Source of the DNA: Alphaproteobacteria bacterium
GTDB taxonomy: Bacteria > Pseudomonadota > Alphaproteobacteria > Sphingomonadales > Sphingomonadaceae
Direction of reading: 5' to 3'
NCBI GenBank assembly: GCA_018823325.1
Contig: JAHJIJ010000002.1
Coordinates: 62,001-126,000, forward strand
Length of the DNA: 64,000 nt
Numbering within the stretch: the first letter of the stretch is position 1; each line of letters begins with the position of its first letter. Positions 32,638 through 48,969 of this stretch are shown here, piece after piece. The notes under the pieces are model-generated. The model made no database searches. It saw only the letters and a program-made list of their open reading frames with translations, and was not told the DNA's origin. Both the position numbers and the translations under genes were made by a program.

Positions 32638-33462
32638 TCAGGCCCGCGCCGCCACTGAGGCCTTCATGGCTGCGATGGCTTCCTGCAAAGTCTCGTACCG
32701 GCCTTCGGCTGGCGGTCCATCCGTGCGCGCGCCGCGCCGAGCCAGCGAGGCACCGTGAGCCGCATGCGCGTCACCATTGCGCGCTCGCATGCCCAACCGC
32801 CAGAATAACAGGCTGGCAAGCAGCACCAGGCCAGCGATAAACGCAGCCTGCTGCCAGGGCGCCGAAAGATATTGCGCCAGCCCAAGTCCCTCAGCCTGCC
32901 CCCGGGTGGTCCTCTGCAGGGCAGGCGTCGCATTCTGCGCCATGGTTGGAACGGCAGAAAGCGCAACCGGCGCAACGGGGAAGCCCTCATTCTCGACAGT
33001 TACCGTCGGCACATTGCGCTGTGCAGTGGCGTTGGGACGTGGATCGGCCTCGAACAGTTCGGGCCGCACCGCCCTGACTTCTTCGAAGGGGCGCGCCAAA
33101 GGATCGCGGCTTTCCGGCCTCTCGCCCGTCCGCTGGCGATAGGCCGCAACCTCCCCCACCGGACGCGCCAGGCGATCGCGTGTTTCAGGCCGGCCGACGG
33201 AGGGATTCAGAGGGACTGCCAGCCGGTCCCGACTGTCCGGCCTCATTTCATTGGCGATGAGCATGGGCGCCCGCACCTGCTCATCCTGCCCGAATGCGGG
33301 TGGCAGCAGCAGGCCGGTCACACGCTCAAGATTCAATTGCTGGAGATCGCCCAGGCCAAAGCCGCGCTCGGCGAATGCATTTTCAGCTTGCCCTGGCGCC
33401 GGGCAAGCGACGAGAATGCAGGCAAGCGATGCCAATCCCGGAATGACAACAGGCAATCTCAT
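32638..33462 (-). CDS. Repeat-containing exported membrane protein of unknown function
   Basis: About 274 residues from MRLPVVIPGLASLACILVAC, a signal sequence with a lipobox-like L-V-A-C. Three degenerate repeats follow near residues 75-130: RPDSRDRLAVPL, RPETRDRLARPV and RPESRDPLARPF, spaced about 20 residues. After a low-complexity region one membrane helix appears near residue 210 (AAFIAGLVLLASLLFWRLGM), then a basic cytoplasm-like tail ending in ETLQEAIAAMKASVAA. No family was recognised. A longer frame begins at 33558 but the signal peptide sets the start at 33462. It points toward rplL and away from apt. Confidence 0.7.
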   Translation of the reverse strand: MRLPVVIPGLASLACILVACPAPGQAENAFAERGFGLGDLQQLNLERVTGLLLPPAFGQDEQVRAPMLIANEMRPDSRDRLAVPLNPSVGRPETRDRLARPVGEVAAYRQRTGERPESRDPLARPFEEVRAVRPELFEADPRPNATAQRNVPTVTVENEGFPVAPVALSAVPTMAQNATPALQRTTRGQAEGLGLAQYLSAPWQQAAFIAGLVLLASLLFWRLGMRARNGDAHAAHGASLARRGARTDGPPAEGRYETLQEAIAAMKASVAARA

Positions 33463-33605
33463 ATGACCCCACCGACCCATTTTGGGACAAGGCGCGATCA
33501 GCATATCGTCGCGCCAATGTAAAGCTTGATAGTCACAAGCTGCCCTGTCCCGCCCCACAGCTACGCCGACACGTTAATTTATCCAAGGATATAAAGGAAT
33601 ATATC

Positions 33606-34169
33606 ATGGCCGATGCGCCGTCTGCCGTAGCGTTGTCCAATGACGATCTGAAGGCTCTGGTCCGCACGATTCCCGACCACCCCATTCCGGGCATCCAATT
33701 TCGCGACGTGTCGACTCTGCTGCTCGACGGCGCGGGCTTTCGCGCGACGATCGACCGGCTGGCCGAACTTATCGATCCCGATCAAATCAGTCTGATCGCC
33801 GGCGTTGAGGCGCGCGGCTTCATCGTGGCCGCTGGCCTTTCCTACAAGCTGGGCAAAGGCAAGCTGATGCTCCGCAAGAAGGGCAAGCTGCCCGGCGAAA
33901 CCGTGGGCATCGACTATGCGCTCGAATATGGCTCAGACCGGATCGAGATGCATCAGGGCGCGATCACCCCCGGTCAGCGCGTGCTGCTGGTGGACGACCT
34001 GCTCGCGACTGGTGGAACGGCGCTCGCAGGCACTGCCCTGCTGCGCGGTCAGGGCGCGATTGTCGAGCAAGCTTTGTTCATCATCGATTTGCCCGAGCTG
34101 GGCGGCGCCGCGCGTTTGCGCGACGCCGGCGTCGAGCCTCTGTCCCTCATGACCTTCGAAGGGCACTGA
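33606..34169 (+). CDS. apt: Adenine phosphoribosyltransferase
   Basis: A 187-residue type I phosphoribosyltransferase that turns adenine and PRPP into AMP. Signatures are IPDHPIPGIQFRDVSTLL near residue 20, ISLIAGVEARGFIVAAGL, and the PRPP motif VLLVDDLLATGGTALAG near residue 125. AGGATATAAAGG lies before the ATG at 33606. The next gene, an MTA/SAH nucleosidase, follows after 6 bases, so the two make and reuse adenine in one operon. Confidence 0.96.
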   Translation: MADAPSAVALSNDDLKALVRTIPDHPIPGIQFRDVSTLLLDGAGFRATIDRLAELIDPDQISLIAGVEARGFIVAAGLSYKLGKGKLMLRKKGKLPGETVGIDYALEYGSDRIEMHQGAITPGQRVLLVDDLLATGGTALAGTALLRGQGAIVEQALFIIDLPELGGAARLRDAGVEPLSLMTFEGH

Positions 34170-34175
34170 GCAACC

Positions 34176-34838
34176 ATGCGCATTCTGGTGCTGGCAGCCC
34201 TGCCGGAGGAGGCGGACGCCTTTATGCCCGAGGTGGGCGACAGACTCCCCGGCGACTGGCCGAGCGTCCGGCGGATCGAAACCGGGCGGCATCTGGTCCA
34301 CATCGCCACGACAGGCATCGGCAAGGTCAACATCGCGACCGCAGCGGCAAGGCTGCATGCCCTGCATGGCGCGGACCTTCTGCTGACACTGGGCACAGCC
34401 GGCAAGCTGAGCGCTCTGGCGGGCGACTGCTTCTGGCTCGCGCGTGCCGTGCAGCATGATTATGGCGCCCGGCGACCGGATGCTTTCGTCCATTACCCCG
34501 CCGGCGCCTGGCCGATGGGGCCAGCGCATGTCGAACCCTATGAAGCCATGGCCGATCCCGGCAGCGCCCTGCCCCATGCCTGCATCGCCAGCGGCGACGC
34601 CTTCATCGAGGATGGCGCTTATGCCGCCCATCTTATTGCCGCGCTCGACGCCGATGTCGTGGACATGGAGACTGCCGCGGTGGCGCAATATGCCACGCAG
34701 TCCGGCCTGGCATGGGGCGGCATCAAGGCAACGACCGACGAGGCCAATCAGGAAAGCGCCGGCGATTTTCACGCCAATCTGCGCGCAGCCTCGCGCCGCG
34801 CTGCCCTTGCCATGGAAAGACTGCTCGACCTGCTTTGA
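34176..34838 (+). CDS. mtnN: 5'-methylthioadenosine/S-adenosylhomocysteine nucleosidase
   Basis: A 220-residue nucleoside phosphorylase-fold protein. It has MRILVLAALPEEADAF at the N-terminus, TTGIGKVNIATAAARL, LGTAGKLS, SGDAFIED, VVDMETAAVAQYA (ribose-binding Met-Glu) and KATTDEANQ with the catalytic Asp. These match MTAN, which cleaves MTA and SAH and frees adenine. It overlaps nothing but is 6 bases after apt. The gene symbol follows the enzyme name; a related nucleosidase with another substrate cannot be excluded. Confidence 0.85.
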   Translation: MRILVLAALPEEADAFMPEVGDRLPGDWPSVRRIETGRHLVHIATTGIGKVNIATAAARLHALHGADLLLTLGTAGKLSALAGDCFWLARAVQHDYGARRPDAFVHYPAGAWPMGPAHVEPYEAMADPGSALPHACIASGDAFIEDGAYAAHLIAALDADVVDMETAAVAQYATQSGLAWGGIKATTDEANQESAGDFHANLRAASRRAALAMERLLDLL

Positions 34839-34893
34839 CCTTGCTCGCCAAAGCGGTAGATTGCGTGCATCGCATTGCCCAACATAGAGAGAC

Positions 34894-35448
34894 ATGATGG
34901 CTCATTTTGCTGCTTCCCCCCTTCTCCTCCTCGCGACGGGCCTCTGCCTGGGCTTGCAGGGCTGCGGCGCCAAGGCGCCGGCCGGTCCGCTGCCGACCCC
35001 GGAGCCGTTTGCAGAAGCGATTCTCTATGACGGCCAGGGCAACCGCACGGGCATTGCGACGTTGGTGCCGGAAAACGGGCATCTGCGCGGGAGCGTCGAG
35101 GTTACGCGCAATCTCACGCCAGGAGCTCATGGCATGCACATTCATGCGATCGGCAAATGCACCCTGCCCGATTTCACCTCAGCAGGCGGACATCTCAACC
35201 CCGATGGCAAGCAGCACGGCACGGAGAACCCGCAGGGGCCGCATGCCGGCGATCTCCCGATGGTCAATGCCGATACGCGCGGGGAAGCGAAGGTGACGTT
35301 CATGGCGCACACGACACTGGCCACGCTGCTGGACGAGGACGGTGCGGCTCTGGTTATCCACGCCGATGCCGACGACATGCGCACGGACCCGACCGGCAAC
35401 AGCGGCGGGCGCGTGATGTGCGGCGTCTTCTACCGCAAGCTGCCATAA
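34894..35448 (+). CDS. sodC: Cu-Zn superoxide dismutase, lipoprotein
   Basis: A 184-residue periplasmic SodC. The signal sequence ends in LGLQGC, a lipobox. Metal ligands are seen in HGMHIHAIG (two Cu His), GGHLNPDGKQHG, HAGDLPMVNADT (bridging His and Zn ligands), and ALVIHADADDMRTDP (last Cu His). The paired cysteines in GKCTLPDF and RVMCGVFY form the usual disulfide. It removes superoxide outside the cytoplasm. It starts 56 bases after the nucleosidase gene, and the terminator before rpoB is the first one seen downstream. Confidence 0.95.
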   Translation: MMAHFAASPLLLLATGLCLGLQGCGAKAPAGPLPTPEPFAEAILYDGQGNRTGIATLVPENGHLRGSVEVTRNLTPGAHGMHIHAIGKCTLPDFTSAGGHLNPDGKQHGTENPQGPHAGDLPMVNADTRGEAKVTFMAHTTLATLLDEDGAALVIHADADDMRTDPTGNSGGRVMCGVFYRKLP

Positions 35449-35495
35449 GCCGATCCGCTCATCAAGCTCCAGCATTGCAAGCGGCCGCAAGCCCC

Positions 35496-35523
35496 TTGCA
35501 ATGCGCGGCAACGTCTCTATATC
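35496..35523 (+). promoter_or_regulatory. Promoter of the sodC-rpoB intergenic RNA
   Basis: TTGCAA (35496-35501), 16 bases, TATATC (35518-35523): the best sigma-70-like match in this intergenic region. Transcription would begin near 35530 and run rightward into a structured region. Confidence 0.5.
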
Positions 35524-35529
35524 GCTGGT

Positions 35530-35682
35530 CATTCGGATTGGCGCGGCTTGTTGCTCGCCAGTCGCCTGCCATCACCCGGGCAAGCATGCCGCGTTGCGCA
35601 CGACATGCATCACATATGGGGTGACGGCCAGGTTCATATGACGCTGAAGTGCGGATCGGACAGCCCCGGCCCGCACTTTTTT
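35530..35682 (+). ncRNA. Candidate structured small RNA or rpoB attenuator
   Basis: A promoter-like site at 35496-35523 is followed by a long stem: GCCATCACCC (35568-35577) pairs with GGGTGACGGC (35619-35628) with one mismatch, extended by CCT/AGG. It encloses GCATG/CATGC (35584-35588, 35604-35608) and a GCG-TTG-CGC tip. An intrinsic terminator closes it at 35682. No ORF fits. No Rfam family was recognised. Confidence 0.5.
35647..35682 (+). terminator. Intrinsic terminator 117 bases before rpoB
   Basis: AAGTGCGG (35647-35654) pairs with CCGCACTT (35671-35678), followed by a run of six T. It could end the sodC transcript, the candidate small RNA, or act as an attenuator in the rpoB leader. 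Confidence 0.8.
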
Positions 35683-35798
35683 GCGTGCTTGCAGCACTCG
35701 TCCAAGAGTGTGTTTGCACCGCAAAAGGCTGAATTTTCGCTGCAATGCGAAAAATATTATCGGGACCACATTACGCAGGAAGGTCAGGTATCTCTGGC

Positions 35799-39974
<4,176 letters not shown>

Positions 39975-40056
39975 CAGGGTTGGGGCGCTGCCCACGCGGC
40001 GCCCCTCCCCCTTCGCCCCTTTGAACGAACTTCAGCCCTCTGCAGGGAATTGAGAC

Positions 40057-44313
<4,257 letters not shown>

Positions 44314-44338
44314 CTCCAGCCCCTTCGGACGAAATCAG

Positions 44339-44375
44339 AAGGCCCGCCGGAGCGATCCGGCGGGCCTTTGTTTTT
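44339..44375 (+). terminator. Intrinsic terminator after rpoC
   Basis: GGCCCGCCGG (44341-44350) and CCGGCGGGCC (44357-44366) form a ten-pair stem with a six-base loop, followed by TTTGTTTTT. It stands 28 bases after the rpoC stop. Confidence 0.92.
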
Positions 44376-44625
44376 GTGTACCCCGCCGAACGACGTGCGG
44401 AAATCAGAAGCCCGTGGCGCGCGGTCCAGTCCGTGCAGCGGCACTGTCGACAGTTCGCCAAGGAACGCGCCACGCTGCGATCGCCTAACGCGGCATGGGC
44501 CACTGCGTCGCCGATTGACCGCCAAGCGGCCAGAACGAGGGAACGCGCGCGATCCGCTCGAAGGAGTTCCCTCACCTCCCTCAGTGCTCAGTATCCTCCC
44601 CAGCGATGGCCGCCTCCCGCGGACA
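44376..44625. other. Gene-free interval between rpoC and rpmE
   Basis: About 250 bases lie between two facing terminators. No reading frame, tRNA or recognised RNA was found. GGGAAC and GTTCCC form an inverted repeat at roughly 44537-44570. Short frames seen here are GC-rich noise. Confidence 0.5.
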
Positions 44626-44656
44626 AAGAAAAAGGCCCCGGAAACCGGAGCCCTTC
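44626..44656 (-). terminator. Intrinsic terminator after rpmE
   Basis: On the minus strand GGCTCCGG and CCGGGGCC pair (44634-44652) with a short TTT loop and a following T tract (the AAAAA at 44628-44633). It stands 28 bases after the rpmE stop. Confidence 0.8.
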
Positions 44657-44679
44657 TCGTTTCATCGCTGAGCGTGTGA

Positions 44680-44907
44680 TCAGCTCTTCTTGAGCGTGAG
44701 CCCGCCGAAGCGCTTGTTGAACTGGGCAACGCGGCCGCCCTGATCGAGCTGGCGCTGGCCGCCGGTCCATGCCGGGTGCGAGGTGGGATCGATATCCAGC
44801 GTCATCGTGTCGCCTTCCTTGCCCCAGGTCGAGCGGGTCTGGAAGCTGGTGCCGTCAGTCATCTGCACGGTGATGAAGTGGTAATCGGGATGCGTGTCAG
44901 TCTTCAT
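44680..44907 (-). CDS. rpmE: 50S ribosomal protein L31
   Basis: A 75-residue L31 starting [20 protein letters not shown]. It has [20 protein letters not shown] and [20 protein letters not shown] followed by FNKRFGG. There is no cysteine, so it is the zinc-free form usual in Alphaproteobacteria. It is transcribed alone from a promoter overlapping the fabZ terminator, and its own terminator follows. Confidence 0.96.
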   Translation of the reverse strand: MKTDTHPDYHFITVQMTDGTSFQTRSTWGKEGDTMTLDIDPTSHPAWTGGQRQLDQGGRVAQFNKRFGGLTLKKS

Positions 44908-44963
44908 GTCATTGCTCCAAAAATGACCGGTTTCCGACCGGTCCGGGGCGTGTGGAAGCGCGG

Positions 44964-44992
44964 CCCTTAGCGGGAAAGAGCCGCGCTGGCAA
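44964..44992 (-). promoter_or_regulatory. Candidate rpmE promoter
   Basis: On the minus strand TTGCCA (44992-44987), 17 bases, TAAGGG (44969-44964), 57 bases before the rpmE start. It is one of the clearest copies of the window's common promoter form. Confidence 0.5.
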
Positions 44993-44998
44993 GGCTCT
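44974..44998 (-). terminator. Possible terminator after fabZ
   Basis: On the minus strand AGAGCC and GGCTCT pair around a ten-base loop (44977-44998), followed by TTTCCC. It lies 21 bases after the fabZ stop and overlaps the rpmE -35 and spacer. Confidence 0.5.
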
Positions 44999-45018
44999 GC
45001 GAGCCCGGTTGGGTAAGA

Positions 45019-45501
45019 TCAGTCCTTCGGCGGATCGGCAATCATGGCCACGCAATGCGCCTCGGCGCAAAGCTTGCCATCGATGCTGGCCTTGCCGGAG
45101 AATTTGCAGACGGAGCCACGCAATTGCGTGAACTCCACATGCAGATCCAGCAAATGACCCGGCTCGACCGGCGCGCGGAACTTGGCGCCTTCGATGGCCA
45201 TGAAATAGACCAGCTTGCCAGTGCCGGCGAGCCCCAGCGATTCAACCGCCAGGATGCCCGCCGTCTGCGCGATCGCCTCGACGATGAGCACGCCCGGCAT
45301 GATCGGGCGACCGGGGAAATGCCCCTGGAAGAACTGCTCGTTCATGGAGACGGCCTTGACCGCATGGATCGAGGTCTTTGGAACCATCGAGACCACGCGG
45401 TCGACCAGCAGCAATGGGTAACGATGCGGCAAGGCGGCCATGATGCGGCGGATATCAAGTCCGCCGGTCTGTTCAGCCGCCACGCTTTCCCCCTCGCTCA
45501 T
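45019..45501 (-). CDS. fabZ: 3-hydroxyacyl-ACP dehydratase FabZ
   Basis: A 160-residue hot-dog-fold enzyme that removes water from beta-hydroxyacyl-ACP in fatty acid synthesis. The active-site His is in [15 protein letters not shown] near residue 60, and the active-site Glu in [23 protein letters not shown] precedes it. It ends the series bamA-skp-fabZ; skp is 6 bases upstream. In most Gram-negatives lpxD lies before fabZ and lpxA after it; neither is present here. Confidence 0.97.
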   Translation of the reverse strand: MSEGESVAAEQTGGLDIRRIMAALPHRYPLLLVDRVVSMVPKTSIHAVKAVSMNEQFFQGHFPGRPIMPGVLIVEAIAQTAGILAVESLGLAGTGKLVYFMAIEGAKFRAPVEPGHLLDLHVEFTQLRGSVCKFSGKASIDGKLCAEAHCVAMIADPPKD

Positions 45502-45507
45502 CAGTGA

Positions 45508-46173
45508 TCAGCGCCCCTCGCCGGCGGGCGGCGTCGTAGCGGCAGGCGCTGCGCCCTGCTGCTGACCCTGACCGCCCGGCTGCCAGCCCTGCGGCGGCGT
45601 GATGCTGACGGACGGCACGAGTGCGTTGATTTCCTGCACGAGCAGACGGGTCACGTCCGCCGACGGCTGAAAGGCCTCGGCAGCCTCCGCCTTCACCAGC
45701 AGATCGATCTTGTTCTTGGTCATGACGTTGCGCATGGCCTCGGGCAGCTTTGCACCAATCTGCTCGAGCACATAAGCGCGTGCCAGCTGGAGCGGCTGCT
45801 CGAGCTGCTGAAGCTCGGCCTGAGCCTCCTGAGCGCGGCGCTGAAGCTCATTATACTGGGTCTGCAGATTGGTCTGCGTGGCGGCCGGCGGGTTCTGGCC
45901 TGCGGCCTGTGCTGCGGTCTGCAGCGCCGTCTGCTTCTGCTGGATTTCGGTCTGCAGCGCGGTGCGGCGGGTGTTCAGCTGATCGATATTCGCCTTGTAG
46001 GTCACCTGCATCTGCTGGCTTGCCGTGGTGGCAGCGCTCGATTGGCCAATCGCCTGATCAATGTTGACCACGGCAATCGCCTGCTTGACCTGTGCGGAAA
46101 CCGGAGCGGAAACGCCCAGCGCAACGGCCGAGGCCGTTGCAAGCGCAACGGCAGAAAAGATGGAGTTACGCAT
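45508..46173 (-). CDS. skp: OmpH/Skp family periplasmic chaperone
   Basis: A 221-residue exported protein. Signal peptide RNSIFSAVALATASAVALG ends near APVSAQ. The body has long amphipathic helices with many Gln and Ala (LNTRRTALQTEIQQKQTALQ, YNELQRRAQEAQAELQQLEQ), the coiled-coil tentacles of Skp, then AYVLEQIGAKLPEAMRNVMTK. The C-terminal 30 residues are Gly/Gln/Ala-rich. Skp holds unfolded outer-membrane proteins for BamA. Its ATG overlaps the bamA stop by one base (TGATG). Confidence 0.9.
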   Translation of the reverse strand: MRNSIFSAVALATASAVALGVSAPVSAQVKQAIAVVNIDQAIGQSSAATTASQQMQVTYKANIDQLNTRRTALQTEIQQKQTALQTAAQAAGQNPPAATQTNLQTQYNELQRRAQEAQAELQQLEQPLQLARAYVLEQIGAKLPEAMRNVMTKNKIDLLVKAEAAEAFQPSADVTRLLVQEINALVPSVSITPPQGWQPGGQGQQQGAAPAATTPPAGEGR

Positions 46174-48908
46174 CAGAATTGTGTCCCTATGTTGAAGGTT
46201 ACAAGCTTGGTATCATCGCCCTCGACTGTCAGCAGTGCCTTGGCGATATCGATCCGGAATGGACCGAATGGCGAGTTCCAGTTCACGCCGAAGCCGACCG
46301 AAACGCGCGGTTTGGGCGTGTCGCCCAAGAAGAACTCTTTGAAACCGCCCACCGAGGTCCCGACGAGTGTCGTTCCGGTGGGGCAATCCACGCCATCGGG
46401 AATCGACGACACGCTGCCTGGCGTCGTGTCCGTTGCCGGCGTGCTGCACTGCCTGAGACCGTTGGCATCGCGCTGAGGCAGGGTGATATATTCTTCAAGG
46501 TCAAGGAGCGACGGACGGCGAACGCCGAAGACCGCACCCACGTCTGCAAAGATTGATGGACGCAACCCCATGTCCCGAGCGCCCGCGCCGAGCGGAATCT
46601 CGATTTCGAAGTGCGCGAGATAATAGGCACGTCCGCCCAGGGAGTCGTCTGACCAGCTTTCCCGGTCTTCATTGACTCCGGTGGCCACCGTTGCCCCATC
46701 GACGGTCTCGTAGATGTAAGGTTTGCGCACAATACGCGGACCCACACCCCGGATGTCAAAACCGCGCAACTGGGGTTCACCAAGGAAGAAACGGTCCACG
46801 AGGCGGACAGGGTCGGAATTCGGCCCGGCACTATCCTCGAAGGAATGGATGTAGCCCGCCTCGCCCTTGATGGAGAAGATGAACCCGCCACCCAGCGGCC
46901 AGTATTTGTCCGCCGAGAGTCTGTTGCGCAGATAGCGAACATTGCCGCCCAGTCCCGCGAAATCCTGGCTGAAGGTGATGCTGTGTCCACGCGTTGGCCG
47001 GATGCGGTTGTCGCGCATGTCGTAGATCAGCGAATAGCCAAGCGTCGATGTCGTCCGCTTGCCGATGGCATCGCAGAGATACTGGCCGGCGAGCAGCGGG
47101 TCGCACTGGAAATTTCCGGCCTGCTGGCGATCCGTATAATAAGTCGATTCATCCAGCGTCACGTTATCGAACGAGAGACCGTAGCGAAGCGCCATCGAGA
47201 GATATTCGGTGATCGGCAGACCGGCGCGAAGCTGGAAGCCGGTCCGGATCTGGCTGTAGATCGTGTTGCGATCATTACCCGAGATGTAGTTGAACGAATT
47301 GGTGTCCTGCCGAAAGATGTCGCCGCCCAGCGCGATATTCTTGTCCATGAAATAAGGCTCGGTGAAGCCGATGTTCACGGACTTGGAATAGCTGGAATAA
47401 TTGATCGACGTGCGCAGTTCCTGACCCATGCCACGGAAATTCCGCTGGGTGACGGACGCCGCCAGAATGAAGCGCTCAAGGCTGGAGAAGCCGGCGGAAA
47501 GCTGCAGTTCGCCGGTTGCCTTCTCCTCGACATTCGTTTCCAGAATGATGCGGTCAGGCGCGGAGCCGGGCTTCTGCTCGATTTCCAGCCGCTCCTGGAA
47601 GAAGCCGAGCGAATTGATGCGATCCTGCGAACGACGCACCTGGAAGGTGTTGAACGCATCACCCTCGTGCAGGCGGAACTCACGACGGACCACCTTGTCC
47701 TGCGTCAGCGTATTGCCGTTGATGTCGATCCGCTCGACATAAACGCGCGGCGCGTTGGCGATGCGGAAGGTGATCCCCATAGTGAGGTCTTCGCGGCTGC
47801 GATTGAACTCGGGCTGCACGTCGGCAAAGGCATAGCCGAACAGGCCCGCCGTCTGGTTGAGCTGCTCGACCGTGTCCTCGACGGCCTTGGCGTTATACCA
47901 GTCGCCTTCCTTCATGCGCAGCGAGCGGGACAGCCCGTCTGAACTCAGGTCACGAATATCGCTCTCGACGGTCACGTCGCCGAATTTGTAGCGCTCGCCT
48001 TCCTCCACCACATAAGTGATGATGAAGTCCTGCTTGTTGGACGTCAGCTCGGCGACAGCGGAGACGACGCGGAAATCCGCATAACCTTCGGTCAGGTAGA
48101 ATTGGCGGACCTTCTGCTGGTCATAGGCAAGCCGGTCGGGATCGTAAGTGGTGCCGGAGGAGAAGATGCGGAACCAGCGCGCTTGCTTGGTCGCCATCTC
48201 GCTGCGCAGGCGCCCGTCCGAGAACTTGTCGTTGCCGATGATGTTGATCTGGCGGACCTTGGATTTGGGGCCTTCCGAGATTTCATAAACGATATCGACG
48301 CGGTTCTGGTCGAGCTGCACCAGCTTGGGATCGACGACCGCCGCAAAACGGCCCTGCCGACGATATAGCTCGATGATCCGGGCAACGTCAGCACGCACCT
48401 TTGAGCGCGTGTAGATCTGCCGGGGTGCCATGCGGATTTCCGGAAGGATCTTGTCGTCCTTCAGGCGGCGATTGCCTTCCAGCACGATGCGGTTGATCAC
48501 CGGGTTCTCGGTCACCTGAATGGTGAGCGCGCCAAGATTGTCACGGATCTGAACGTCGGAAAACAGTTCGCTCGCATAAAGCTCGCGCAACGCCTCATCG
48601 AGCGATTCACGGGTATATTTATTGCCGACGCGCAGCTTTGTGTAGGAGAGCACCGTATCGGGTTCGAGGCGCTGGGCGCCCTCCACCGTGATGGAGGCGA
48701 TGGTGCGCTCCTCGGCCGTCACAGGTTCGGCAGCAGGGGCCACCGGCAGCGCAGGGGCAGCCTGCGCCGCTTCGCCGCCCGTGGCCTGCGCCATGGCAGG
48801 CGCATGACCCAGACCAGCCAAAATGGTTCCACACAGGAGCAATGGCGCGAGGCGGCCCTGTGTCGATGAAATGCGTCCTGCTTCTCTCAAACTCAGCTTC
48901 CTCGACAT
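46173..48908 (-). CDS. bamA: Outer membrane protein assembly factor BamA
   Basis: About 911 residues from MSRKLSLREAG. An exported N-terminus (LAPLLLCGTILAGLGHAPAM) is followed by POTRA repeats, e.g. ITVEGAQRLEPDTVLSYTKL, NRIVLEGNRRLKDDKIL and INIIGNDKFSDGRLRSEMAT, and a C-terminal 16-strand barrel with FFLGEPQLRGFDIRGVGPRI and GFGVNWNSPFGPFRIDIAKA. It folds outer-membrane proteins. The open frame extends to a TTG at 48977 overlapping rseP; the Mets at 48941 and 48908 are better starts, but no ribosome site is strong. Confidence 0.96.
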   Translation of the reverse strand: MSRKLSLREAGRISSTQGRLAPLLLCGTILAGLGHAPAMAQATGGEAAQAAPALPVAPAAEPVTAEERTIASITVEGAQRLEPDTVLSYTKLRVGNKYTRESLDEALRELYASELFSDVQIRDNLGALTIQVTENPVINRIVLEGNRRLKDDKILPEIRMAPRQIYTRSKVRADVARIIELYRRQGRFAAVVDPKLVQLDQNRVDIVYEISEGPKSKVRQINIIGNDKFSDGRLRSEMATKQARWFRIFSSGTTYDPDRLAYDQQKVRQFYLTEGYADFRVVSAVAELTSNKQDFIITYVVEEGERYKFGDVTVESDIRDLSSDGLSRSLRMKEGDWYNAKAVEDTVEQLNQTAGLFGYAFADVQPEFNRSREDLTMGITFRIANAPRVYVERIDINGNTLTQDKVVRREFRLHEGDAFNTFQVRRSQDRINSLGFFQERLEIEQKPGSAPDRIILETNVEEKATGELQLSAGFSSLERFILAASVTQRNFRGMGQELRTSINYSSYSKSVNIGFTEPYFMDKNIALGGDIFRQDTNSFNYISGNDRNTIYSQIRTGFQLRAGLPITEYLSMALRYGLSFDNVTLDESTYYTDRQQAGNFQCDPLLAGQYLCDAIGKRTTSTLGYSLIYDMRDNRIRPTRGHSITFSQDFAGLGGNVRYLRNRLSADKYWPLGGGFIFSIKGEAGYIHSFEDSAGPNSDPVRLVDRFFLGEPQLRGFDIRGVGPRIVRKPYIYETVDGATVATGVNEDRESWSDDSLGGRAYYLAHFEIEIPLGAGARDMGLRPSIFADVGAVFGVRRPSLLDLEEYITLPQRDANGLRQCSTPATDTTPGSVSSIPDGVDCPTGTTLVGTSVGGFKEFFLGDTPKPRVSVGFGVNWNSPFGPFRIDIAKALLTVEGDDTKLVTFNIGTQF

Positions 48909-48969
48909 GTCCTGAATGCACTTCATCTGGAGAAGTCGCATTTGCGCTGCTCCCCCTGCCCCAACCTGT

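Noticed and set aside
39982-40005. GGGGCGC/GCGCCCC hairpin between rpoB and rpoC as a terminator
   Set aside because: No T tract follows and rpoC must be expressed with rpoB; more likely an mRNA processing or spacing structure.
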